From assembly GCA_963787415.1 (NCBI GenBank), contig CAWBCO010000003.1:558001-622000 (forward strand): a stretch of DNA of 64,000 nucleotides, given 5' to 3'. Source of the stretch: CAVUWL01 sp963787415 (GTDB taxonomy: Bacteria; Actinomycetota; Thermoleophilia; Solirubrobacterales; 70-9). Below, one piece after another: positions 1-8,312 of the stretch (position 1 is the first letter of the stretch; each line of letters starts with the position of its first letter). The notes beneath the pieces were generated by a model. That model made no database searches. It saw only the letters and a list, made by a program, of their open reading frames with translations, and was not told the DNA's origin. A program made the translations under genes and the position numbers.

Positions 1-824
1 CGACCATGTTCTCGGCCCTCTATCTCGCCCTTTTGCTGGTTCTGGCGGCCCTGATGGCGCGTGGCGTCGCGATTGAGTTCAAGGGCAGAAGCGATGATCC
101 GCGCTGGCGTCGGGGCTGGACCTGGGTGATGGCGCTCGCCAGCCTGGCGATTCCGCTGCTGCTCGGCATCGGTCTCGGCGATCTGCTGGGCGGCCTGCCG
201 ATCAACTCAAGCCATGAATTCAGCGGCAATTTCTTTGACCTGCTGACTCCCTACGGTCTGTGGACGGGCCTCACCCTGCTCGCCCTCTGCCTGCTTCACG
301 GCGCCACGTTTTTGAAGCTGAGGACGACCGATCAGGTCCGCGAGCGAGCCCGTGCTCTCGCCCGCCCGCTCGGACTGGCGGCGATCGCGATGGTGGTTGG
401 TTTTGTGATCTGGACCCGAAGCGTTGCGGGCGGCGCCCAGGTGCCCGGACCGGTTGAGGTCTTGGCGATCATCGCGGTCCTCTTCGCCGCGAGGCTGGCG
501 ATCACCGACCACGATGGCCTGGCTTTCAGCGCCTCGGCGATCGCGATCGCCGCCACCGTCGGCTCGATCTTCATCGACCTCTACCCGAACCTGATGGTTT
601 CCAGCACCAACGCCGCCTACAACCTGACTGTCAACAATTCCGCCTCGGGCTCCTACCCGCTCACGGTGATGACGATAGTCGCCGTCATCTTCTTGCCAAT
701 CGTGCTGCTCTACCAGGGCTGGTCGTTTCACGTCTTCCGGGCTCGGGTCAGGGCCCCTGCGCCGAGCGCCGAGGCCCCACCTTCCACCAGGCCTGGTGCG
801 CCACGGGCATCGCTTGATAGTTGA
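1..824 (+). CDS. cydB: Cytochrome bd ubiquinol oxidase subunit II, 3' part
   Basis: The 5' end lies outside the window; the frame is open from base 3 and stops at 824. The visible ~272 residues hold six or more hydrophobic segments. The motif ARGVAIEFKGR near the visible start is the short loop typical of CydB, normally about 80-100 residues into the ~340-residue protein. CydB and CydA form the membrane quinol:O2 oxidoreductase with high oxygen affinity. The tail (about residue 245 onward) is Pro/Ala-rich and cytoplasmic. cydDC, needed for bd oxidase assembly, lies just downstream on the opposite strand, which supports the call. cydA is presumably just upstream of the window. Confidence 0.9.
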   Translation, partial: TMFSALYLALLLVLAALMARGVAIEFKGRSDDPRWRRGWTWVMALASLAIPLLLGIGLGDLLGGLPINSSHEFSGNFFDLLTPYGLWTGLTLLALCLLHGATFLKLRTTDQVRERARALARPLGLAAIAMVVGFVIWTRSVAGGAQVPGPVEVLAIIAVLFAARLAITDHDGLAFSASAIAIAATVGSIFIDLYPNLMVSSTNAAYNLTVNNSASGSYPLTVMTIVAVIFLPIVLLYQGWSFHVFRARVRAPAPSAEAPPSTRPGAPRASLDS

Positions 825-958
825 TCCCAACCAGGTCACCCTTTCGGGATGATGTTCCGACAGAGCCGGTGAGGGAGCCTGCTCAGACGCTATGAAGACA
901 CCCTCATTGAGACGGTGGGATGGTTCGGAGCTGGTCGCGACCCGATCGGGGCATCACG

Positions 959-2326
959 ATGAACCCTGAGGGCAGCGCCTCATCGAGGTCGGGACACCCG
1001 CGGCTGGTAGCTGCACTGCTGATCCTCGCCACCTTGCTCACCTTCGTCGGGATCTTCTCGATCTGGATCAACCGCCAGGCGCTGAATACAGATGCCTGGG
1101 TCAATACCAGCGACAAGCTGCTCGAAAACAAGGCGGTCGAGAGCCAGCTTTCAAATTTCCTCGCCAACCAGCTCTTTGCAAACGTAAACGTCGAAGCCGA
1201 GCTGCAAAAAGCGCTACCGCCAAAACTCGCGCCGCTGGCCGGTCCTGCAGCCGGTGGCCTTCACCAGCTAGCCCCCCAGATCGCGGAAAAGGCCCTCTCG
1301 ACCCCCCAGGTTCAGGGCCTGTGGAGCGACGCCAATCGGGCGGCTCACGAAGCGCTTTTGAAAATCCTTGACGGAGGCGGTCCGGCCGTTTCGACCAGCG
1401 GCGGCGAAGTGACCCTCAACCTGGGTTCACTGGTCTCCCAGATTGGCGGACAGCTCGGAGTCGGCAACCTCGCCTCGAAAATCCCCGCCAACGCAGCCCA
1501 GCTGACGATTTTAAAGTCCAATCAACTCTCCACCGCGCAGAGCATCGCTCAGTTGATCAGGCGCCTGCCGATCGTCTTGTCTTTGCTCGTCTTGTTGGGG
1601 TTCAGCTTGGCCGTCTATCTCGCCGGCCCGCGCCGCCGCCAGGCCCTGCGCTCGGTTGGTTTCGGCTTCATTGTGGCCGGAGTGCTGGCCTTGATTGTTC
1701 GCTCTATCGCGGGAGGCTACGTGGTCGACGCGCTCGCCAAATCGGCTTCGGTGCGCCCCGCTGCCGAAGCGGTTTGGACGATCGGGACCTCTTTGCTGGT
1801 CACCGTCGCTTCCTCGACGATTGCTTTTGGGATCCTGCTGGTGATCGGTGCATGGCTTGCCGGCACCACAAGGCCCGCGGTCGCGCTTCGTCGCGAGGCC
1901 TCCCCCTATGTGCGCGAGCACCGGGCCGGAGCTTATGCAGTTGCCGGAGCGATTTTCCTGGCTCTGATTGCCTGGGCGCCGATCGCGGCCTTTCGCAAAC
2001 CGGCGGGGATCTTGCTCTTCTTGGTCCTCTTAGGCCTCGGCGCCGAGTTTCTTCGTCGCCAGACGCTGCAGGAGTTCCCCGCCGGCTCGGCCGCGGCGCT
2101 CGGCGAGCGGATCAGCCAGCGGGGCCGGAGGCTCTCGACCTCCTTCTCGGGGAGGAATGCGCCCCAAGCCGGCGGCGGCTTCCCGCGAGAGCAGGGGGCC
2201 TCAGGCAAAAGCAGCGTCGATCAGCTCGAGCGCTTGGTCGCCCTGCACAAAAGCGGTGGCCTAACCGATCAGGAGTTCGCCTCGGCAAAGGCGGAGATCC
2301 TCGGCAGCGGGCCGAGCCAGGACTGA
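959..2326 (+). CDS. Integral membrane protein with C-terminal SHOCT domain
   Basis: Function unknown. After a short N-terminus comes one hydrophobic segment (LVAALLILATLLTFVGIF). An extracytoplasmic region of ~150 residues, rich in Gln, Asn and Leu, follows, then about four membrane segments and a basic linker. The last ~30 residues (SVDQLERLVALHKSGGLTDQEFASAKAEIL, here split by eye) match the SHOCT motif of L-x-x-L-x-x-G-x-L-T/S-x-x-E-F. I chose the ATG at 959, which puts the first membrane segment close to the N-terminus. The frame is also open from an ATG at 920, and neither start has a strong ribosome binding site. It sits between cydB and convergent cydDC, but no direct link to bd oxidase is visible. 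Confidence 0.75.
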   Translation: MNPEGSASSRSGHPRLVAALLILATLLTFVGIFSIWINRQALNTDAWVNTSDKLLENKAVESQLSNFLANQLFANVNVEAELQKALPPKLAPLAGPAAGGLHQLAPQIAEKALSTPQVQGLWSDANRAAHEALLKILDGGGPAVSTSGGEVTLNLGSLVSQIGGQLGVGNLASKIPANAAQLTILKSNQLSTAQSIAQLIRRLPIVLSLLVLLGFSLAVYLAGPRRRQALRSVGFGFIVAGVLALIVRSIAGGYVVDALAKSASVRPAAEAVWTIGTSLLVTVASSTIAFGILLVIGAWLAGTTRPAVALRREASPYVREHRAGAYAVAGAIFLALIAWAPIAAFRKPAGILLFLVLLGLGAEFLRRQTLQEFPAGSAAALGERISQRGRRLSTSFSGRNAPQAGGGFPREQGASGKSSVDQLERLVALHKSGGLTDQEFASAKAEILGSGPSQD

Positions 2327-2438
2327 GCCGACAGAGCTCACCTCTGCGCGGGCGATCTCGGCGCTCGAAGTGATCGCGCCGCGCTGGCAGGCAGCGCAAG
2401 GTGATCAATCGCGATATTGGAGTTGGTCGCCAGAGCGA

Positions 2439-4226
2439 TTAAAGAAGCTCAGTTTCGCGCTTGCACAGCGCGGCATATTGACTTTCGTTGCCGACCAGCT
2501 CGAGGTGCGTGCCGCGCTCGATCACTTCTCCCTGGTCAAGCAGCAGCACTTCGTCTACGTCAGTTAGCCCGGCCAGTCGGTGGGTTATGAGCAGCGTCGC
2601 CCGCTCGCTGGTGATCTGCAGCAGGTCGGCGAGGATCGCGTCAGCAGTCGGCGTGTCAAGATGCTCACCGGGCTCATCGAGGATCAGCAGGGGGAAGTCG
2701 GCAAGCAGGGCTCGGGCGATAGCTAGGCGTTGTCGTTGGCCGCCAGACACGCGGGCCCCGCGCTCGCCCACTTCGGTGTCAAGTCCGGCGGGCAGGCGTT
2801 CGGTCCAATCCAGCAGCCTCACGGCGGCCAGCGCGCTGCGCAACTCCTCCCCCGTCGCGTCGCGCTTGGCCAGGCGCAGGTTCTCCTCTAGCGTGCTGGC
2901 AAAGAGGTGCGCATCCTGGGAGACGAGGCCGATGTAGCGTCGGCACTGCTCCCCGTCCAGGTCGGAGATCTCAACCCCATCGAGCGTCACGGATCCTTGC
3001 TCATAGGGCAAGAACCGCAAGAGCACCGCGGCCAGCGTCGACTTCCCGCCGCCACTGGGACCGACCAGCGCCACCCGCCGACCGGGGCTGAGGTCGAGGT
3101 CCAGTCCCGCCAGAGCCGAGCGAGCCCTGCCTGTGTAGCTGAAGTGCAGGTCGCGGACCCGCAGGGTGTGACCTCGCTCTGCAAGCGCTCTTGGGTCCTC
3201 GGGCTCGGCGACGGGTGCTGGCGTGTCCATCACCTCAAAGAGGCGCGCCGCGGAACGGCGCACTCGCTGCAGCGCCTGGGTCGCGGTGGGGAGGGGGGCG
3301 ATCAGCTCAAAGGCGACCAGCGGGATCAGCGCGATCCCGGCGAGCAGCACCCCGTCCAGCTGTCCTGAGTGCACGGCTGAAACGCCGACCGCGAGCGCGC
3401 CCCACATTGCAAGTCCCGAACACAGTCTCGTCAGCCCTTGTCCGATCCCCGCGGTCCGTGCAATTGCGCCCGCCACCGAGGTGGCCTCGGAGTCCGCCGC
3501 CTGAGCGCGGCGCAACTGCTGCTCGGTGGCGCCGTTGACGGCGAGCTCGGCGGCTCCCTCTATCAGGTCGATCACCGAGGCTGTCAAATCTCCCCGCGCC
3601 GCGGCCTGTCGCGCCTCGGCGCGGGCGGCGAGCACGCCCGTGAGCCATGGCACCAAGGTGGCGGCCAGCGCCAGCGCAAAAAACAAGATCAGGCCTGCAC
3701 TCGGAAGCATTATGGAGACGAGGCCGACCGTCGCAGTGCCAACGATCAGGGCAATTGCAAACGGGGAGATCACCCGCAGCAGCAGATCCTGGAGGGAGTC
3801 CACGTCTTCGATCAGGCGCGAGAGCAGATCGCCACTGCGGAAGGCCGGAAGGCCAAGTGGAGCCAAGCGCTCAAGGCGTCGATAGAAGTCGACCCTCAGC
3901 TCAGACAGGACCCGAAACGCTGCATCATGGGCCACCAGTCGCTCGGCGTAGCGGCAGAGGCCCCGCGAGAGGGCGAAGAACTGCACGCCGACGACGGCAA
4001 TCGCGACGGCAGACTCCTGGGGGCGCTGCGCCGAGCGCGAGATCAGCCAGGCCGAGGTGGCGATCAAGCCGATCGCGGCCGCGATCGCGGCCGCCCCCAG
4101 CAATGCGGCCAGTGCCAGGCGTCCGCCCGCAGGGCGGGCGATGGCCAGGGTTCGCAACAGCGGGGCCTTGGCTCCCTGATCGCCGCTGGTCGGGGTTGCC
4201 CGATCGCGGCCAAAGCCCTCGCTCAT
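2439..4226 (-). CDS. cydC: Cysteine/glutathione ABC exporter half, CydC-like
   Basis: 595-residue fused membrane/ATPase half-transporter. The N-terminal ~310 residues carry six membrane segments of the type-I ABC exporter fold. The ATPase domain has Walker A (GPSGGGKST, ~387), signature VSGGQRQRLAIARA (~490) and Walker B LLILDEPGEHLD (~515). The GEHLD form after Walker B is characteristic of CydC rather than of generic exporters. CydDC exports thiols to the outer face and is required for cytochrome bd maturation. Its ATG overlaps the stop of the preceding gene by 4 nt, so it is translationally coupled. Converges with the SHOCT membrane gene. Confidence 0.88.
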   Translation of the reverse strand: MSEGFGRDRATPTSGDQGAKAPLLRTLAIARPAGGRLALAALLGAAAIAAAIGLIATSAWLISRSAQRPQESAVAIAVVGVQFFALSRGLCRYAERLVAHDAAFRVLSELRVDFYRRLERLAPLGLPAFRSGDLLSRLIEDVDSLQDLLLRVISPFAIALIVGTATVGLVSIMLPSAGLILFFALALAATLVPWLTGVLAARAEARQAAARGDLTASVIDLIEGAAELAVNGATEQQLRRAQAADSEATSVAGAIARTAGIGQGLTRLCSGLAMWGALAVGVSAVHSGQLDGVLLAGIALIPLVAFELIAPLPTATQALQRVRRSAARLFEVMDTPAPVAEPEDPRALAERGHTLRVRDLHFSYTGRARSALAGLDLDLSPGRRVALVGPSGGGKSTLAAVLLRFLPYEQGSVTLDGVEISDLDGEQCRRYIGLVSQDAHLFASTLEENLRLAKRDATGEELRSALAAVRLLDWTERLPAGLDTEVGERGARVSGGQRQRLAIARALLADFPLLILDEPGEHLDTPTADAILADLLQITSERATLLITHRLAGLTDVDEVLLLDQGEVIERGTHLELVGNESQYAALCKRETELL

Positions 4227-5878
4227 GCGGCAGCCTTGAGCGGGGGCAGCGAGAGCACTCGGTCGGCGACGGCGATCAGGGCCGGGCGGTGAGCGACAAG
4301 CACGACCGTGCGCCCGCGTGCGAGGCGGCGGACGGTGTCCAGCACGCCTTGCTCGGTCTCACCATCAAGGTTCGCCGTCGGCTCATCGAGCAACAGCAAC
4401 TGCGATCGACGTAAAAATGCGCGGGCCAGGCCCACCCGCTGGCGCTCGCCGGATGAAAGACCGGCGCCGCGCTCTCCCAGGGCAGTATCCAAGCCGTTGG
4501 GCATCTTCAGCACCGCGTCTTTGAGACCGGCGTCGGAGATCGCAGACCAGACCTCCTCGGTCGAGGCGCGAGGGTTGCCAAGGCGCACGTTTTGCGCGAT
4601 CGACCCGGTGAACAGGTGTGGTCGCTGGGGCACCCAGGCAAGCTGGGCTCGCCAGGCATCGAGGTCGAGGTCGGCGAGGTTGACGCCTCCGATCTGGACC
4701 GAGCCCTGTTCAGGAGTGATGAGGCCGAGCAAGACGCTCAACAGGGTCGACTTGCCGCAGCCGCTGGGACCGACCAGCGCCAGCGTTTCTTCGGCCTCCA
4801 CGGCCAGCGAGAGATCGTCCAGAGCGGGCTCTGCAGCGCCGGGGTAGGTGACCCGCAGGCCGTTGATCTCAAGCCGAGATAGCGAGGGGTCGGGGAAGCT
4901 GTCGCGGGTGCCGCGGGGGGGCGGCGGTGCTTCCAAGACGGCGAAGATCTGCTCCGCCGCTGCCATGCCCTCGGCGCTTGCGTGGTAGTTGGCGCCGAGC
5001 TGGCGAAGGGGAAGATATGCCTCCGGAGCGAGCACAAGCACAAAAAGCCCCGAATGCAGGTCGATGTCTCCATTCAACAGCCGCAGGCCAATTGCTACCG
5101 CCACCAGCGCCACCGAAATCGTCGCGACAAGCTCCAGGATCAGCGACGATAGGAATGTGATTCGCAGCACCGAGATCGCGGTCTCGCGGTAGCGCTCAGC
5201 AATCTCGCCAATCGCGTCTGCCTGGGCCCTTGCCCTTCCGAAGACCTTGAGGGTGGGCAGCCCCTCGACGATGTCGAGGAAGTGACCTCCCAGTTTCTCG
5301 AGGGTGCGGAACTGCAGGTCCATTCGGTCTCGGGTCGCGGCGCCGACGAGCGCCATGAACAAGGGGATGAGGGGAATCGTGACGGCGATGATCAGTGCCG
5401 AGATCCAGTCATTCCAAAGCACCACCGCAACTACAACGAGGGGCACGATCACGGCAAGGAAGAGTTGGGGGAGATAAAGCGAGAAGTAGCCATCGAGCAC
5501 GTCGATGCCCCTGCTGGCGAGGATCGCCAGCTCGCCGGTGCGTTGCGTACGTGAGCTGCTCAGTCCGAGCCGGGCGATCCGCTCAAGCAATGCGGTGCGA
5601 AGCTGCGATTTCGCCCGAGCAGAGGATCGGGCCGCCGCGAGCTCCGCCCCCCAAGCGAGCAGGGCTCGGGCAAAAACGACAGCCAGTAAAAGGGCCAGCT
5701 GGACCTCAAGCTGAGCCGGACTCGCTCCGCGAAGAAACGCCCTCGAGACGACGTCGGCTAGGAGCCACGCCTGTGAGACGATCAGGATCGCGCTGAGAAC
5801 GCCGAGCGTGACCGAGACGAAGAGAAATATCCGAGTCGCGCGCGCGTAATGTTGCAATCTCGGGTCGATGGCCTTCAC
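4223..5878 (-). CDS. cydD: Thiol ABC exporter half, CydD-like
   Basis: 551-residue ABC exporter half. Six membrane segments occupy ~20-300, followed by an ATPase domain with Walker A GPSGCGKST (~370), signature LSSGERQRVGLARA (~473) and Walker B LLLLDEPTANLD. The paired downstream gene with CydC features, the 4-nt stop/start overlap and the nearby cydB together support CydD over other exporters. It is first in the minus-strand pair. Upstream of it is a ~300-bp gap and then a divergent membrane-protein operon. No regulator for the cyd genes is visible in the window. Confidence 0.87.
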   Translation of the reverse strand: MKAIDPRLQHYARATRIFLFVSVTLGVLSAILIVSQAWLLADVVSRAFLRGASPAQLEVQLALLLAVVFARALLAWGAELAAARSSARAKSQLRTALLERIARLGLSSSRTQRTGELAILASRGIDVLDGYFSLYLPQLFLAVIVPLVVVAVVLWNDWISALIIAVTIPLIPLFMALVGAATRDRMDLQFRTLEKLGGHFLDIVEGLPTLKVFGRARAQADAIGEIAERYRETAISVLRITFLSSLILELVATISVALVAVAIGLRLLNGDIDLHSGLFVLVLAPEAYLPLRQLGANYHASAEGMAAAEQIFAVLEAPPPPRGTRDSFPDPSLSRLEINGLRVTYPGAAEPALDDLSLAVEAEETLALVGPSGCGKSTLLSVLLGLITPEQGSVQIGGVNLADLDLDAWRAQLAWVPQRPHLFTGSIAQNVRLGNPRASTEEVWSAISDAGLKDAVLKMPNGLDTALGERGAGLSSGERQRVGLARAFLRRSQLLLLDEPTANLDGETEQGVLDTVRRLARGRTVVLVAHRPALIAVADRVLSLPPLKAAA

Positions 5879-6180
5879 CGCGCGAGCTCACCATAGCCCC
5901 CGCTGGACCAGTTGGTGAGGTCAAGGGCCCGACCGCCGCTGGCTCGCCGCCACCCCGATCAGCGTGCCGTGGATCGCGGCGGTTAGGGCTCGACCGCTTT
6001 TTCGCCCCTCTTCTGAGGCGTGCCAGGAGACAACAGGGCGGTGCCAATCACCCGGTTCAGATGATGCCCCACTCACCTCCAGCGGCGAGCCTGTGGGAAG
6101 AAGAGCTTCGGCGAAGAGACGTCGAGCATGAACCCGGATCCGTCTGCCAGCACGGCCGTCGGCTACAAAGGAGATCTCAT
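5879..6180. other. Intergenic region, divergent promoters
   Basis: Separates cydD (minus) from the DUF7144-type gene (plus). No convincing gene. An 18-codon mini-ORF starts with ATG at 6127, and its stop codon overlaps the ATG at 6181. It could be a leader ORF, but I see no independent support. The right end holds the strong ribosome binding site AAAGGAG for the next gene. Confidence 0.5.
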
Positions 6181-6558
6181 ATGAGAGGTGTGGGTCGCGC
6201 CGTATTTGTCGCCATCTTGTTGATGATTGCGGGGACGCTTAACGTTATCTACGGTATCGCCGCAATCAGCAATGCTCACTTTTACTCAAACAACACCCAC
6301 TACGTTTTCTCGAGCCTGCACACCTGGGGCTGGATCACGGTGATCTTGGGAGTCATCCAACTGCTGGGCGGGTTCTCGCTGATCGGTGGCGGTGGATTCG
6401 GACGGGTGATTGGCCTGATCGCCGCATCACTTGGCGCGATCGGAGCCCTGCTCTCGGTTGGTGGCGCCTATCCATTCTGGTCGCTGGGGATTTTTGCGAT
6501 CTGCGTGATCTGCATCCACGGTCTCGTCGTTTACGGGGAGCCCGAGCAGCAAGCCTAA
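6181..6558 (+). CDS. DUF7144-like four-helix membrane protein
   Basis: 125 residues with about four hydrophobic helices. The family signature is clear: AGTLNVIYGIAAISN near the N-terminus, then SSLHTWGWITVILGVIQLL. I chose the ATG at 6181, which follows AAAGGAG with good spacing. The frame is open further upstream but that part is not hydrophobic and lacks similarity. A paralogue in the same window (38626-39009, minus) shares NIVYGIAAI and SSLHTWGW in the same places. Biochemical role unknown. It begins a plus-strand run with a GAP-type transporter, a SHOCT protein and a DUF1269-type protein. Confidence 0.8.
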   Translation: MRGVGRAVFVAILLMIAGTLNVIYGIAAISNAHFYSNNTHYVFSSLHTWGWITVILGVIQLLGGFSLIGGGGFGRVIGLIAASLGAIGALLSVGGAYPFWSLGIFAICVICIHGLVVYGEPEQQA

Positions 6559-6613
6559 GCGCCATACGGGGGTCCGGCGATCTCGTCGGGCCCCTTGTTG
6601 CGCCCTTCTTCTC

Positions 6614-7306
6614 ATGGGTGACATCTTCCTTCTCTCACTGGTCGCCGCGGCCAACGCGACCCTGCTTGCCGCGGTGACGGTGATGCTCTTTCTGCCGAGC
6701 CCGAAGCGGCTCCTGCTCGGCTACCTTGCAGGTGCCTTGCTGATCAGCCTTTCCGTTGGCTTCGTCGTCGTCTTCGTTGTGCACGATTCAAGCGCCACAA
6801 GTACGGCTCGAAGCACCGTAAGTCCCTCGATCGACATCGTCTTCGGGGCGATCTCGCTGCTCGTCGCCTACGTTCTCGCCGGCGGTCACGATCAGAAACT
6901 GAAAGAGCGTCGAAAAAAGAAGAAGGGCGACAGTGGGGCGGAGGCCGAGAAGTCGCCCTCCAAGGTCGAGCAGCTATTGGGAAGGGGTTCGGCGCGGGTT
7001 ACCTTCGCCGTTGGTGTCGTGCTCACCTTGCCGGGCGTCTCTTATCTTGCCGCCCTTCGCGATCTCCAAAAGCTCGGATACGGAACCGTGGGAGAGATCC
7101 TCGTGATCCTTGGATTCAATGTGATGCTGCTGATCTTGCTCGAGGTTCCCTTGGTCGGCTACTTCCTCGCGCCCGAGAGGACCGTGGTCGAGGTGCAGCG
7201 CTTTCGGGCGTGGTTGACCCGAAGCGGCCGACGGATGGCGATCGTGGGCGCAGCCGCGATCGGCGTACTGCTCATCGCTCGCGGCCTAATCGGATACCTC
7301 ACTTAG
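6614..7306 (+). CDS. GAP/Sap-type membrane exporter-like protein
   Basis: 230 residues with six predicted membrane segments: three before and three after a charged loop at ~95-120 (KLKERRKKKKG). The arrangement, the LLLSLVAAANATLL-like N-terminus and the conserved second half (LPGVSYLAALRDL) fit the GAP (Sap, sulfolipid-1-addressing) family, which mycobacteria use in glycolipid export and which is distantly LysE-like. The substrate here cannot be read from sequence. It lies 55 nt after the DUF7144-type gene on the same strand and probably shares its transcript. No ribosome binding site is obvious before the ATG. Confidence 0.7.
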   Translation: MGDIFLLSLVAAANATLLAAVTVMLFLPSPKRLLLGYLAGALLISLSVGFVVVFVVHDSSATSTARSTVSPSIDIVFGAISLLVAYVLAGGHDQKLKERRKKKKGDSGAEAEKSPSKVEQLLGRGSARVTFAVGVVLTLPGVSYLAALRDLQKLGYGTVGEILVILGFNVMLLILLEVPLVGYFLAPERTVVEVQRFRAWLTRSGRRMAIVGAAAIGVLLIARGLIGYLT

Positions 7307-7423
7307 GTGTCCATCGGGCCTGCGCCCGATATCACCCGGTTCGCACGATGCGGCCGGGGGTGAGCTTGGGTTTTACTCGGCGTGATCGAATCCCCGGTCA
7401 CCGATGAGCGAAAAGGAGGGCCG

Positions 7424-7693
7424 ATGCCCCTGATACGGAGACGGCCGCTAATGAGGGCGGCGATGGTCGGCGGTGCCGGATACGCGGTCGGCAAGCATCG
7501 TGCCGCAGCCAACCAGCCTGAAGCAGCACAGCCTGCGCCTGCCCAGGCACCCGCAGCGGCGCCGGTGAGTGGATCGATGGCGGAGCCCGACAGGATCGAT
7601 GCGCTGACCAAACTCAAATCGTTGCTTGATTCCGGGGTTCTGACCCAGGAGCAATATGAGTCCGAGCGCCAGCGTTTGACCGAGGGCATGTAG
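7424..7693 (+). CDS. Small SHOCT-domain protein
   Basis: 89 residues from the ATG at 7424, preceded by AAGGAGG. A basic N-terminus (PLIRRRPLMRAA) and a short Gly/Ala segment are followed by a Pro/Ala/Gln linker. A C-terminal SHOCT motif (IDALTKLKSLLDSGVLTQEQ) ends the protein. SHOCT domains are short helical elements thought to mediate oligomerisation, and no enzyme activity is expected. The layout resembles proteins annotated as SHOCT domain-containing next to DUF1269-family genes in actinobacteria, as here (next gene starts 26 nt later). Confidence 0.8.
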   Translation: MPLIRRRPLMRAAMVGGAGYAVGKHRAAANQPEAAQPAPAQAPAAAPVSGSMAEPDRIDALTKLKSLLDSGVLTQEQYESERQRLTEGM

Positions 7694-7719
7694 CCCGCCT
7701 AACCATCGGAGAGGAACAA

Positions 7720-8214
7720 ATGGATCTGGGACCAGTACAGCTGCTTGTCGTCGGCTTTGAGGAAGGCAAGTTCGAGGGCAAAATTCTGACCGAGCTCAAA
7801 CGCCTGCGCGAGCACGACATTATCCGCATGATCGATCTGCTCTTCGTTGCCAAGGATGAGCAGGGCGATGTTGCCAAGGTTGAGCAGAGTGATCTTTCCG
7901 CCGAGGAGGCGATCGAGTTTGGAGCGCTGGCCGGAGCCCTGCTGGGGCTGGGCGCCGATGGTGAGGAGGGCGCCGTTGCTGGCGCGGAGGTCGGAGCCGC
8001 GGCCGTGGCCGCGAACGGATCGGCGCTTGATGGCGAGGACATCTGGTACCTCGCCGACGCGATCCCCAATGGGACAGCGGCGGCGATTGCGCTGATCGAG
8101 CATCGCTGGGCGATACCCCTGCGTGAGGCGATCGAGGCGGCCGGGGGCCACAGCCTTCTCGATACCTGGGTCCATCCCGAGGATTTGATCGCGATTGGAG
8201 CGATGGGAGGTTAG
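7720..8214 (+). CDS. DUF1269/DUF6325-type protein
   Basis: 164 residues; ATG follows GGAGAGGAACAA. The N-terminal ~70 residues have the family pattern: a beta strand LLVVGF, a helix KILTELKRLREHDIIRMID and a strand LLFVAKDEQGDV. A Gly/Ala-rich stretch (ALAGALLGLGADGEEGAVAG) follows, then EDIWYLADAIPNGTAAAIALIEHRWA. This last motif is diagnostic of these proteins, which are common in actinobacteria beside SHOCT genes. Cellular role unknown. The gene ends the small-protein run at 6.2-8.2 kb, about 100 nt before a LuxR-type regulator. Confidence 0.75.
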   Translation: MDLGPVQLLVVGFEEGKFEGKILTELKRLREHDIIRMIDLLFVAKDEQGDVAKVEQSDLSAEEAIEFGALAGALLGLGADGEEGAVAGAEVGAAAVAANGSALDGEDIWYLADAIPNGTAAAIALIEHRWAIPLREAIEAAGGHSLLDTWVHPEDLIAIGAMGG

Positions 8215-8312
8215 GCGGGCCCCTTGCCTGCCGGGTTCGCGATTGCGGACCCCAGTTTCGATGGCTACTGTAGTCATGGCCGGGGGCAGCGTGAGGGACT
8301 TGGATTGACATT

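Noticed and set aside
207..839. 210-residue minus-strand open frame over cydB
   Set aside because: Arg/Asp/Gly-rich translation typical of a high-GC antisense shadow; cydB on plus has clear family motifs.
3438..4292. 284-residue plus-strand frame over cydC
   Set aside because: Low-complexity Gln/Gly/Arg translation with no domain; antisense of a well-supported ABC transporter gene.
6127..6183. 18-codon mini-ORF whose stop overlaps the DUF7144-like start
   Set aside because: Possible leader peptide, but no ribosome binding site of its own and no regulatory codon pattern.
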